DNA of 42,938 bases. It comes from Chara braunii. Taxonomy: Eukaryota; Streptophyta; Charophyceae; Charales; Characeae. The stretch spans positions 612,575-655,512 of the forward strand of contig BFEA01000009.1 in the NCBI GenBank assembly GCA_003427395.1, given 5' to 3'. This document shows positions 10,871 to 20,943 of the stretch, piece by piece; position 1 is the stretch's first letter; the number at the start of each line of letters is the position of its first letter. The notes under the pieces were generated by a model, which saw only the letters and a program-made list of their open reading frames with translations, was not told the DNA's origin and did no database searches. A program made the position numbers and the translations under genes.

Positions 10871-13360
10871 TATCAGCTTCCGTACCCGAATGATTTTCTG
10901 AAAACCTGAGTTTTTGTTCTTGTTCCTACTTTTCAGATATCTCTTGAGATTTTGGGGTATCCCTCTTTTCTTTTGTTATCCCCTTAGTGCACAGAATCGC
11001 AGGCCAACCAGACCCTCTCACGTCTAAGACGATGTTTCTTTTGGATTTCTTTGCAATATCTTTCGGCAATCCATGCATCTACATAGGAATTGCAGGTGCC
11101 TTACCACGACCTTAGCGAGAGCGCTAGCAATTTTGTTCGACGGTTGGGAACTCCGGAAATTACGAACGCTCCTCCCGCCGACGTGTCCTTTCTTGCAAGT
11201 GAATGTTCCCGCACTCACCCACGAAAGATCTATGAATTTTCTGTAGGAAGCTAGATAGACGTAGGATTTTCGCACGCTCAATTCTGCGCGCTGATGTTGC
11301 TTTTGAATTTTTCAAGATTGAATTAGTTTTAGAAATAGGATGAAGGAAACGTAACTGTTTCGGTGCCTTTTTTATTTTCTCTAGCAGCGTCATGCATGCA
11401 AGCTTTCCCCGTTTCCCGCTACAACCCAGGCCGTCTTCACCCTTCTCCTCTTCGCGCCTTCCATCCTTCACCTGTAATTGTTTTCCGTCCCCACTCCCTT
11501 CGCGTTACTCCCCCATCCATTCCCGTTTGAATCTTGGTCTTGCTCCGTGCTACTCTTCGCGTGCTCCTCCTTCCCGCCTTCATCCCCATACAGGAACTTC
11601 CTACCGATCCCCCCCCAGAGTATTTCAGCCGACAGGCGACATCGTGTAGGGAGGACACTCCTACACACAGTGATCTGATAGGCTGCGAAGGGACTCACAG
11701 AGATCGATATGGCTTTCCCCGGTCGATTAATCCATACTCTCTCTTCACCCCCTCCTATCTCCACCCCACTTTTCCCCATCTTCTATTCCCCTCTTTGCAA
11801 CTATAAGACCCGCAAACACGTCCGAAAATCTCTCTCCCAACGCATCTGCCATCTTCAGGGAAGTCGTGGCTAGGCGATGTGCAAGTAGTGAGTCAGAAAG
11901 TCCCGACGAGCTGACTGCAGTGTATGCAAGGCTGTGCGCCAGGTGACCACGACGAAGTGCAGGATCTGGGCAAGTTGGTGCAAAAGCTGAGTTGGTGGGG
12001 TGACGATCGCAGTGGTTTGGAGGATGGTACGTGGCGCAGGGATCGTCAGTACATGAGTAAGAAGGGTGTGGGTGTACGAGTGGTTGCATGGCCAGAGGCC
12101 ATTATCAGAGAGCAGAAGGCGGATGCGCCTTGATTTTGGATTCTTCTTCTTTTGGTTCTTGGAAGCTAAGTCCACGACGAATAGCTAGTTGCTCCCCCTC
12201 AAACTTTTCTGTATGACTAAAGTTCTCTCCTTCTCTTCTCATTCCCCTTCTTCAGTCAAGCTACACTCCGTCTCCCCCTCTATCTCGTGTTCCTTTGCTC
12301 CCGTCTACCTGATGGATACCAGAATGATCTGATGCTTCCCTGTCTCGCTCGTCCCTGTTGAATTCAATCAAATCTTGCATGAAATTTAATGAGCATCATT
12401 GAATTTAAGGGACCAGTAAACCCTTGTGATCTTACCAATTTTTTCGTTGATGTGTCTCTTGCAACTGAGGATTCGTGTTTGTGAGATTTGTTACACATAT
12501 GCATCGAATGGGCTAACTCATCTAAGATTCAACTCATATTATGTGAAAGCATGCCCTCCACTCACTCAATGAATGACGATTGTGGTCTTGATTGAATTGA
12601 ACTCACATTTTTTATGGATCGGTTCGCCGGATGAATGAAAGGCAATAGAGCACGTAACATTGTGAGAGATTACTTCTCTGATTGAATAATTGGTCGAGTG
12701 AACTTATGTGATCAGTTTTGCCTATGCCATGTGGACCGATTCTCCCAATCCGACTGGGTGCCGACTTCCCGTATCCTCATTGCAACCATTCCCGTATAAA
12801 GAGGAAAGGACACGTGTATGTGAGTGGGACATACGGGTAGCCATCGCCAAGATCGGTCAATGCTATTATTTTCCACCCGAGACTAGGTGTTCTGGATTCG
12901 TAGGCGCAGGTTTTGTCATTATCAATACCGGACATGTAGTGAGGACGAACACAAGGGAAAAGCGCATCCACGTCGGATTCCGAACTCTACTGCGAATGGC
13001 ACCGGGACTTAATTCGAAAACGAGAACCACATGTGTATCCCCGCCTTTCCATTCAAAAACACTACGAGTAGCCGGCATTGAGATGCAAAGATATTTTTTG
13101 GATTAGGTGAACATTTGAAAGCAGTGCGCACCATCCCTTTCCTGCCCGAGTACACCCCATCTTTTTATCTTTCAAGGCCTATTCCACACAATTTATCACT
13201 CCGACCGAAAGATAGCATAAGGTGTGAGGTTACTATCGGATTCGACACGTTCTGGTAATAGTGAGGCGAGCTGGCGGAAGAACGAGCACGCACTCGAACG
13301 AATAAAAGAAATCCTCCCGTCACCCGAAACAGGTTGGCAGAGACAAGAAAGAAAGCAGTT
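10871..13360. other. Unassigned stretch before the gag remnant
   Basis: CT-rich sequence lies at 11.39-11.8 kb, followed by mixed sequence. No conserved domain is visible in any frame. The last ~650 bp might be the leader or LTR of the downstream Ty3/Gypsy-type remnant, but I could not find a tRNA primer-binding site or a TG...CA long terminal repeat there. Confidence 0.4.
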
Positions 13361-14553
13361 ATGGCTAACGCTAATGTGCTTGCCCCTCGTGTAATGGTAA
13401 GCATTCCAACCACCTTTCCATTCTATACTAACCACACTCATCTCGAGGCATGGCTCGAAGCAGTGGAAGCGTAGGGCTATGAAGCGGCTGACCTACCTCG
13501 ACTCATCACCTTGCCCGTAAGAAATACTGTGCACGATTGGTTTAAACGCCACCAATAGGTAGATTGGGATACATTTAAAAAAGTCTTTTTGGCAAGATTG
13601 GACGAAGTAATTGAGGACAATGCATGGTTTATACTGAAAACACACCCTCAAGAGCTTGGAGAGCTCTTGCCAAAACTTTGTGGACAAATTTCAAATAGTT
13701 TTGGATAAGTTTGGACGGGAAGAAAATGTTGTTCGAGACTGGTTCATAGATCATCTTCGCAACCCGGTTTTAAAGGCAAAACGGAATAAGAAAGTCCTTC
13801 CCAAAACGGAGATCGTAGGTCCGATCAATTGGGCGATTTTACCAGCACCACGATCCTGAAAACCCAAGTGGACCAGCACCGAGTCATGTCTCTCATGCTC
13901 CCTCCACCGTCGTCTCTCCTCCCTCCTTTCCTCCTCCTTCCAAGATGACCCCCGTGACCATCGTATTACTGCAATCACCTGACGCCGGTATCCATCACTA
14001 ATCATCATCTGACTCACATGATTCATACAGCTACCTTCTGACAAGTGGGATGGATGAACCATCTGATCTAGAGTCAGACGTCGAAATGGAATGATTGAAG
14101 CAAGTTTTGGGGGACCTAATGAGCACGCACGCCAAAGTACCGCTCGCCACTCCATCTCCTCCTTCGTACCCTTTGCTACATGCCCCTCCTTTTCTAACAT
14201 CAGTTGTTCCCTCTATAGCTCACTAGACTATTCGGCAACAAGGAAGAGTAGAATGCTACAAATGTAAGCAACTCGAACACTTTACCCGAGACTGCCCTCT
14301 TCCCAAGAGGAATCAACCTCCTCCTGCAGCTGCGCCTGTGGCCACTAATCAGGGACAAGTAGGTGTCCTGCTCGAAGGAATAGGTGAGGCAGGGAATAGT
14401 TCCCCTTCCCCACTTCCTCCCACGCAATCGGATATGATTGCGTCGACGTATGGACCTTCATTTGAAGTTGGAGTTGTCGTCGATCCCAACGAGTACCTCT
14501 TGTTGACAGGCCTAATTGGAGTCATTCGGCCCGAAAAAGATGAACTTGAATGA
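13361..14553 (+). pseudogene. Ty3/Gypsy-type gag remnant with CCHC zinc knuckle
   Basis: An ATG at 13361 opens a frame that reads LEAWLEAVEA, then LITLPVRNTVHDWFKRH and VDWDTFKKVFLARL, the pattern of the Retrotrans_gag capsid domain. The capsid continues one frame over as FVDKFQIVLDKFGREENVVRDWF (13.66-13.86 kb, with family-typical 'F...GL' end decayed). A proline/serine-rich linker follows. CYKCKQLEHFTRDC at 14254-14295 is a textbook C-X2-C-X4-H-X4-C nucleocapsid knuckle. In-frame TAG codons stand at 13472 and 13556, and there are at least two frameshifts. The gene is a remnant; its product would have packaged element RNA into cytoplasmic particles. Confidence 0.8.
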
Positions 14554-15222
14554 GTGGAATGCGAATCGGAACCCGGTCCTCAGTTTCGGGCGGGAGAAAT
14601 CGATGTCTTGCAAACACTAAAAAAATTAGATATCCGAGTTTCTGTCCCCTTCGGCCACCTGCTAACCATATATGAGGCTGCAAATAACAAGCTCCTCCAG
14701 CAATGTTAAAAGAATCAGAAGAGATTTACCTACCATCGTGTCCAAGAGATGTTAAAGAAGAAGAAGGAGATGGCGGAACTTGTACCTCCGCCGCCCGATC
14801 CCACAACCGTCGTCAAAAAATCAGGAGAGTCTGAGGCCACCCGAATGACGACAATCTCATACGTAGAGAAAACTCACTTTATCCGCATCTGACTAATTCT
14901 ATGAAAAAACGCAGAAGGTGATTGCGAGGTATGGGGGAAGTCGCTCAATGCGTTAGTAGATACTAGGTCATCCGCCGTAGTACTTTTGGTTGACACAGTT
15001 CGAAAGGCCGGATAATTAAACTTCATTTTTCCCTTGTCGTGAAATGATAGCTATGTCTTGGCAGATGAGGAAACCATGCACAACGTCGGGATGATTAAGA
15101 ATATTGCCATCAAGATTGGGTGAGTGCACGCGTTAGTCAATGCATTAGTAATTGACGTACAATCGTGTTGGATGCTGCTGGGATTATGTGGCTATGGCAA
15201 TAAACATGTTATTCGTTAACAG
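14554..15222 (+). pseudogene. Ty3/Gypsy-type aspartic protease remnant
   Basis: It is in frame with the zinc knuckle but opened by a TGA. It carries a LKKLDIRVSVPFGHLLTI segment and then SLNALVDTRSSAVVLLVDTV, which aligns with the retropepsin 'ALVDTGSS' active site. The DTG is DTR here (14959-14967, a GGG-to-AGG type change). Next come NVGMIKNIAIKIG and a VQSCWMLLGLCGY segment like the 'D.LLG.DF' flap-to-C-terminus region. At least seven in-frame stops occur. No reverse transcriptase or integrase follows, so the element is truncated at about 15.2 kb. Confidence 0.7.
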
Positions 15223-15329
15223 AGCACATTATATTTTTAATTGGTACTCACAAGCTATTAATTTCATGTTAAAATCACCATATTTTGGACTTGAATGAAA
15301 CTAAGGATACGAGCAGTGAACCCGAAGAA

Positions 15330-16345
15330 TGCAATTGACAGACCATAAATCGAAACTAAAGTGAAGATTCAAGGCAATCACCTAATGAACATGATGGTTT
15401 GAGTATGGATTCCATTACACTTCCATAAACGTTGCAACTTAAAGGCCATAATTGACATGAAGTTGTCAGAAATTGAAACTCAAGAGAACAGTCAAATTGA
15501 ATGTAATGGGACACTAAACAACAATTATGTTGAACTCTCGATTTCATCACACCTTCAAGTTGATCAATTTTGTGTGAGCATTGAGCCAGACGTATTTTAC
15601 ATGACATTGTGACTTGCATAAATTGGAACTCAATCGAATAGTCAAGGCAATCACACGGTAAACGAGATGGTTGAAGTATAGATTCCATCGCACTTCGATA
15701 ATTTATGTACTACTAACTTAGAAGACGTAACTGGCATGTCATTGTCATACATTGAAATTCAAGAGAACGGTGAACGCAATGAGACATTGAATGAGAAGGT
15801 TGTGAATGACCTCTGCATTTCATCACACTTCGATTAATTTTGTATATCACCGAGCGTTGAGTCGGACATATTTTACATGGCATTGTGACTGGCAGAAATT
15901 GAAAGTGAATTGAAGAGTCAATTCAATCACATGGTAAACTATATGGTTTACGTATGGATTCCGTCGCACTTTGATAATTTATATAACTTAAAAGACGTAA
16001 CTGACATGTTATTGTCATACATTGAAATTCAAGAGAACGATGAACGCAATAAGACACTGAACGAGAAGGTTGTGAATGACCTCTGCATTTCATCACACTT
16101 CAATTAATTTTGTATATCACTAAGCATTGAGTCAGACGTATTTTACATGACATTGTGACTGACAGAAATTGGAAGTCAATCGAGATCACACGGTACATGA
16201 GATGATTTAAGTATGGATTCCGTCACACTTCGACAAATTATGTACCTTACAAGACGTAACTGACATGCCATTATCATAAATTGAAAGTCAAGTAAGTACT
16301 ATGGATTATGTTGCACTTCGAGAAATATTGTAATCATTAAAAAAA
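15330..16345 (+). repeat. ~270 bp satellite, about 3.7 units
   Basis: The segment GTATGGATTCCRTCRCACTT recurs at about 15402, 15675, 15952, 16211 and, truncated, 16303. Between these starts the units share TAACTGACATG, CATTGAAATTCAAGAGAACG, CTCTGCATTTCATCACACTTC and ATTGAGTCAGACGTATTTTACATG. Unit lengths are about 260-277 bp. The third and fourth copies are the most similar. It starts about 100 bp after the retrotransposon remnant ends. The open frames in it are artefacts. Confidence 0.8.
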
Positions 16346-16632
16346 AAAAAAATTAACAAATTGAGGGAATCACACAACGAGGTTCGGATTGTGAAAATAA
16401 TATGAAAGTATCATATGAACTTTATTTAAAATTCGAAAATTGTATGTACACATGCGAGGAATTCTAAACGCAAAGATCGAACTACGTCTAATTTAAATGC
16501 GACGAGCCAACTCAAAATTGAACTACATTTAAATTAAATGTTGTGAGCCGCCACAATATAAACTTTCAAAAACGCTATCATTTACAAAAGCATCTACAAG
16601 CGTCCCCGTGTCCCATGAGAACCAAACCCGTA
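16346..16632. other. AT-rich spacer, nothing recognised
   Basis: It is AT-rich sequence with a short imperfect direct duplication (GAACTAC..TTTAAAT segments near 16477 and 16520). No gene or structured RNA is apparent. Confidence 0.5.
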
Positions 16633-17705
16633 TCAGGCATTCATTGACGATCCGAAAGCAAGCGTTTGTGGTTGTCCCTTCGTAGCTACGTTCAAGAACA
16701 CCGAAATGTATTTAATCCTTACAAACCTACCAACACCTCCCAAGGACTTACCGATGGCGTCATGCACGCAACATGCCACTTGCTCTACCTCATGCCACTT
16801 GTCAACCAAATGAATTTGACCGACAATCTTCAAATCAGACCGTCCGTTCTCGTAGAAAAAGCGCAGATTGCTCATATTGCGACCATTGATTCTAAGCTCG
16901 TTGCAAGAAACAAGCACTACAGCGTCTACCAAAGTTTGCTTTCGGTTCGAACATGCCACACACAACACTCTGCAGAGGTCAGAACCGGCCAAAGACAACA
17001 GTACGCAACAGTATGACACATCTTGTGACCGTGTTCCGGCAACACGCAACAGATATACTTCCAAAAACGGATTGTAGGATGCACAGTCCAACAACTCTTG
17101 TTTCAAGTCTGCAGGCCATATGCGAGGTGACCTCGTGACGTTCTCTAGGCGAAGGTAAAACCATTTATTCTCTTGTTGTCTGAGTGAGGCGTGCAGGGAC
17201 GGAAGTTGCCTGACGCTGATGGCATAATGGGATACTTTGATTAGACTCCTGAGCCGCTTCTCCAATCCATCGCGAAACCAAACTTGTACTCCTTATGCCA
17301 TGGATATTTCCTTTCCAGAATTGCTTTATCCCATTCTGCCTCGGACCAAGTATCGAGAGCTTTGTCCAAGAAGGGGACGACACTCATCCATGGGTCGTTT
17401 TCGAACTTTGTTGTCATTGGCCCGATAGTTTCAGTATTGTCGTCCGCACCATGCAATCCGCAGGCGCAAGGGCGAATGGGATACGGATAATCATGCCAAT
17501 CGGTCATTACTCTTGTCGCACTCCCTACATAAGACGTGACATGCAAACACAAACGAAAATTAATTGTTGAAAAAGTAGAAAAATTGCCTCCACGATTAAC
17601 TTCCAAAATTGTTTCACCAACCATATTACAAAAATCAACCCTAGACTGTGAATAAAATCTGTCACCTTGTCGTACCACAGGATCGTCGCAATTCACTAAG
17701 TTCAA
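16633..17705 (-). pseudogene. Unrecognised coding block, downstream part of the DUF7869-like unit
   Basis: Two minus-strand frames of 154 codons (17705-17241) and 210 codons (17265-16633) join if one base is restored near 17.25 kb. That gives about 355 residues of non-repetitive sequence with normal amino-acid composition. Landmarks are TDWHDYPYPIRPCACGLHG, WSEAEWDKAILERKYPWH and QQENKWFYLRLENVTRSPRI, then a hydrophobic, cysteine-bearing stretch (LLSLAGSDLCRVLCVACS). The clean composition, the single-base break and its place downstream of the DUF7869-like segment suggest a real gene recently lost. I do not recognise the family. It may be a second gene or the C-terminal part of the same protein. 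Confidence 0.5.
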
Positions 17706-18320
17706 AAGAATACGCTCCCTTCCAAATTCCCGTCCGAGCAGTCATTTTTAAATATCCTACTCGCTCACCTATTGGGCGGATTGACAAGACCTATGACGTG
17801 CACTCGTCGCATTTGTCCCCTGCATTGACACTCCCTTCAGCAGATGGACTCAGATCTCGAAGTGCAACTTTAGCATTAAGTCGAACATTGGAAGGAATCA
17901 CAAGTTTAGTCGTGAACGGCTTTGTATCTTTAGTCGATCTCTCCCAACCAAAAGCGATCGAGTCGGAATGCTGCCATTGTGTCTGGTCAATTATTTTTCG
18001 TTTTTCTTACCATGCGTTATCGTACAGTTCTTGGAGCGACTTTGCTCTCTCAATCAGCACCCTGTATTCCACTAGCATTATAGTTCTGCGAATATTTTTC
18101 ACCAACCACCTGAGAAAGAGCTTTGCCCACCCAGATAGGCACACCGCTGGACAGATCGTCGTCGGAGGGGTGAAGGATAAGAAAAGTACCTATGTCAATA
18201 TACACGAGGGGGTCGAAACAGATCTTCGGGCGATCTTTTCTTCGTCCAACAAACAGGGGTTCCCTGTCGTTGCTCAACTTTGTCCTCCTTCACGCTCTCA
18301 AATAAAACAATTCATGGAAT
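17706..18320 (-). pseudogene. Probable C-terminal region of the DUF7869-like protein
   Basis: The minus-strand frames give DPLVYIDIGTFLILHPSDDD followed by VPIWVGKALSQVVGE. This resembles the small 'vG.fV.vrp......PfWlgkV' module seen at the C-terminus of related element-encoded proteins. It then gives WQHSDSIAFGWERS with downstream basic/acidic sequence to about 17.7 kb. Several stops and frameshifts are present. The overlapping plus-strand frame of 229 codons (17648-18337) is treated as antisense. Assignment rests on order and motif shape only. Confidence 0.45.
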
Positions 18321-19246
18321 CCGACCTATTTTTGTAAAATATTTCTATTGTTTGGTACTGCAAGCACCATTTTGATGTGTTTCGATTATTTCAAACAAGA
18401 ACAACCGTAGTCCTGACCAAAAACTTTCCAGAGGTTGTGAGGACAACCCGTTGGTGATGATGTCGTCGCCATGTTTGATAACCTCCTCCTAGTAATACAA
18501 AACTCTTTCTCTCCTACTCACCTCATGGTCGTTGTAAGTGCACCACGTTGACCGTCTGCTCTCCGGCAACTTGCAAAATCGAATAACACAATTTTTGTCA
18601 TTATAATAGTCATTTCGAGGAAGGGGTTGCATAGGAGGCGGGTCAAATGACCACGAAGGACATGCGTAGCTTTCATCGGGGTTTTGATTGAACGAATAAC
18701 TCAGACCTTCCTCAGACAACCTGTTATCATCATCTAAAAACTCCTTGTACAACATGCCTGGATTATCTCTAACCATGAAAAATTTATGCAAGTGCGGTTT
18801 CAAAATATCAGTAATGTTCGACACAATGCATAAGTCTACTATACTTATCCAATCTGCCAGTGTATCGAGAAAACTACATTTGAGAGGTTTTTTGTGGGAT
18901 TGCTCTATTAGCTCGCAGAACTCGTCCATAGTATAAGCGTCTATGTCTTTCAATTTTTTCGAGAAGACGCTGAAAGTAACATCAACGTCTGTATGGGTAT
19001 GTCCCACCAGCATGAAACCTATTTCTACCTCTTGGAAACTCTGAACTTAACCAAGAATGCAACTAGCGCACCTATGTACTTGTTCTTGTTTTCCCGCCAA
19101 CAATTATCTGCTTGAATGTGCAAAAACGATGGCAGTGGCGTCCCGCTCGCTTGAATTTCGACGAGGGTTCTCATAAGATAAGTAGTGATTGTGTTCGAAT
19201 CGTGTTGAAATACGAAAATCTCGTGTAGACATAAATACAAGGGTCT
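18321..19246 (-). pseudogene. DUF7869-like (RNase H-like, transposase-type) protein, broken
   Basis: The minus strand encodes TYLMRTLVEI, then LPSFLHIQADNCWRENKNKY, the family's 'Q.DN..reNKN' block. After a one-base frameshift near 19.03 kb it gives FMLVGHTHTDVDVTFSVFSK, the diagnostic 'fLlVGHTHeDvD..Fs' block (about 18.96-19.02 kb). Helical sequence follows, with a SWSFDPPPMQPLP segment. These spaced acidic and histidine motifs fit a DDE/RNase H-like fold, and such proteins are often encoded by eukaryotic mobile elements; the catalytic role is inferred. The N-terminal half is missing, because the frame stops at a palindromic repeat just past 19.3 kb. Confidence 0.55.
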
Positions 19247-19353
19247 CTACCGTGTGCAATGACACATGTCAGATTCGTGTTCATCATCATCTCGTGCCTA
19301 AGTGCTTTCGAGCTATGAGAGAAGGTTAACAACAGTCGTATTTTTCATCATCA

Positions 19354-19569
19354 CTTCAAGACCATGAAAACCACCCTTCACCACTTCAAGATACAGCCTG
19401 CCTAAACAGGTGGTTTTCGGGGTCTTCGGAGCTTTCACCACTTCAGGACCATTCAGATCTGAAAATCCTGAATGGTCCTGAAGTGGTGAAAGCTCTGAAG
19501 ACCCTGAAAACAACCTGTTTAAGCAGGTTGCATCCTCAAGTGGTGAAGGGTGGTTTTCATGGTCTTCGG
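19354..19569. repeat. ~215 bp near-perfect palindrome
   Basis: Two ~100 bp arms flank a ~11 base centre (about 19457-19467). Inner arms are CTTTCACCACTTCAGGACC (19432 onward) and its complement GGTCCTGAAGTGGTGAAAG. Outer ends are AAGACCATGAAAACCACCC and GGGTGGTTTTCATGGTCTT. A few mismatches exist in the middle of the arms (CAGCCTGCCTAAACAGG against CCTGTTTAAGCAGGTTG). It terminates the truncated DUF7869-like frame. Confidence 0.85.
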
Positions 19570-19745
19570 ACCTTTCACCACTTCAGGACCATTCAGGATT
19601 TTCAGGCTGCCCAAAACTCTTTCTTGACTACTTCAGGACACCCTTCACCACTTCAGGATGCAGGCTGCCTAAACAGGTGGTTTTCAGGGTCTTTGGACCG
19701 TTCACCACTTCAGGACCATTCAGGATTTTCATACTGCCCAAAACT
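19559..19745 (+). repeat. Direct copies of the palindrome arm
   Basis: The segment TTTCACCACTTCAGGACC followed by ATTCAGGATTTTCAGGCTGCCC recurs at about 19570 and, slightly diverged, 19698. Between them lie CACCCTTCACCACTTCAGG and GCCTAAACAGGTGGTTTTC, both also present in the palindrome. The palindrome unit has therefore been re-duplicated head to tail. Confidence 0.75.
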
Positions 19746-19794
19746 CTCACTTCAGAATTTTCGTTCCTGAATTTTCAGCTACCCAATAACCGCT

Positions 19795-20084
19795 TGTGCG
19801 AGCTATGTATCCCCCGCGACCTCGGTCGCTACGGGCATGCTCGCGGCCCACAGCCGGGCCCGCGGTCAGGACCGTGGCGACCCCGATCGGGGAAGGGCCG
19901 CCACGGGCGAGGGAGAGGGGGTACGAAAGGTCGGGGTTGGGATTCCTAGGGCGGGACCGAGGCCCGACACCCCCCAAAAGAAAAAAATGAAAAAAAATTA
20001 AAAACGGGGGGGGGTCCAAATTGGGGTATATTTAGGGGGGGTTAAAAAATAAGGTACCCCCCTTTTTCATTTTCGACGGCGCAG
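19795..20084. other. GC-rich segment with C/A and G homopolymer runs
   Basis: A GC-rich block (GGGCCCGCGGTCAGGACC and similar) is followed by a CCCCCCAAAAGAAAAAAATG-type run and G-runs. No gene. The homopolymer arrangement recalls the ends of the element at 43-1503, but the flanking sequence is unrelated by eye. Confidence 0.4.
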
Positions 20085-20632
20085 GCTTGGCTTTTGGGGG
20101 AAATTGGGGGGTCCACTACAACGACACAAAGAATTTTTTTTTTTTTTTTTAACTGGGTTTGTTTAAGGGTTGGAGAGGGTGGGGGAGTCATTCGTTGGGA
20201 AGGTGTTGGTGGGGGTCATTCATTGGGAGGGGATTGGGGGGGAGGGGGGTTGGGGGGGCAGAGAGAGAGGGCTCATTCAACTCATTGGTTGGAAGGGGGT
20301 TGGCGGGGTCATTCATTGGGAGAGGATTGGGGTTTAAAGACACAAGGACAATAAAACAGTTAAGGAGGCTTGCCTTTTGGGGGTTCCACTAAAACAATAG
20401 ACAATTAAATTTTTTGTTTTTTTAATGCGTTGGTTTGGGGGTTTGAGAGGGTGGGGGAGTCATTCATTGGCAGGGTGTTGGTGGGGGTCATTCATTGGGA
20501 GGTGATTGAGGGTGGGGGGGGGGAGCGGTGTTGGGGGGTAGAGAGAGAAGGCTCATTGATTGAAAGGCGGTTGGCGAGGGTCATTCATTGGGAGGGTATT
20601 GGGGTTCGATAGACACAAGGACAATACAACAC
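20085..20632 (+). repeat. G-rich direct repeat, two ~270 bp copies
   Basis: Copy one (about 20085-20360) and copy two (about 20365-20632) share the order GGCTTGSCTTTTGGGG, a T-run, a GGGTTTGAGAGGGTGGGGG-like segment, GGTGTTGGTGGGGGTCATTC, GGTTGGCGRGGTCATTC and GATAGACACAAGGACAAT. The short motif GTCATTCATTGGGAGG recurs inside each copy. Many G3-G9 runs make G-quadruplex formation plausible. Reading frames through it are glycine/tryptophan artefacts. Confidence 0.75.
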
Positions 20633-20943
20633 ACACAAAAACACCAACACATGATACAAAGAAAGCACTGTCAGTTGTGACGTGTGTATGACCTGGTGAC
20701 AACACAGTCAATATGAAATCCTCCTACGCAATAAATCTCACCTCGCCAGACGCCCACAGTTTTCAAGAAAACCATAACTAATGACGTTGTTGAGAAAAAA
20801 AAAACTACAACCATCTACAACTGACAACGTAGGGCAAGTGTGAAACCAAATAACTAAGAACATGAAAGTAATGTACAAGTAAAATAAAGATAATATACAA
20901 AAACATGAAAGCAAAAAACTAATCTACCCTACTACACAAGTCC
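20633..20943. other. Short non-coding spacer
   Basis: It is A-rich sequence between the G-rich repeat and the companion ORF. If the hAT-like element is transcribed on the minus strand, this would be its 3' flank. No terminal inverted repeat is recognised. Confidence 0.4.

Noticed and set aside
12700-13360. 5' LTR and primer-binding site for the gag remnant
   Set aside because: No TG...CA repeat pair and no tRNA 3'-end complement (such as TGGTATCAGAGC) could be found before the gag ATG.
17648-18337. 229-codon plus-strand open frame, among the longest in the window
   Set aside because: The opposite strand carries the motif-bearing segments (GTFLILHPSDDD, PIWVGKAL) in order with the DUF7869-like gene. 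The plus frame has no recognisable domain and is best read as antisense.
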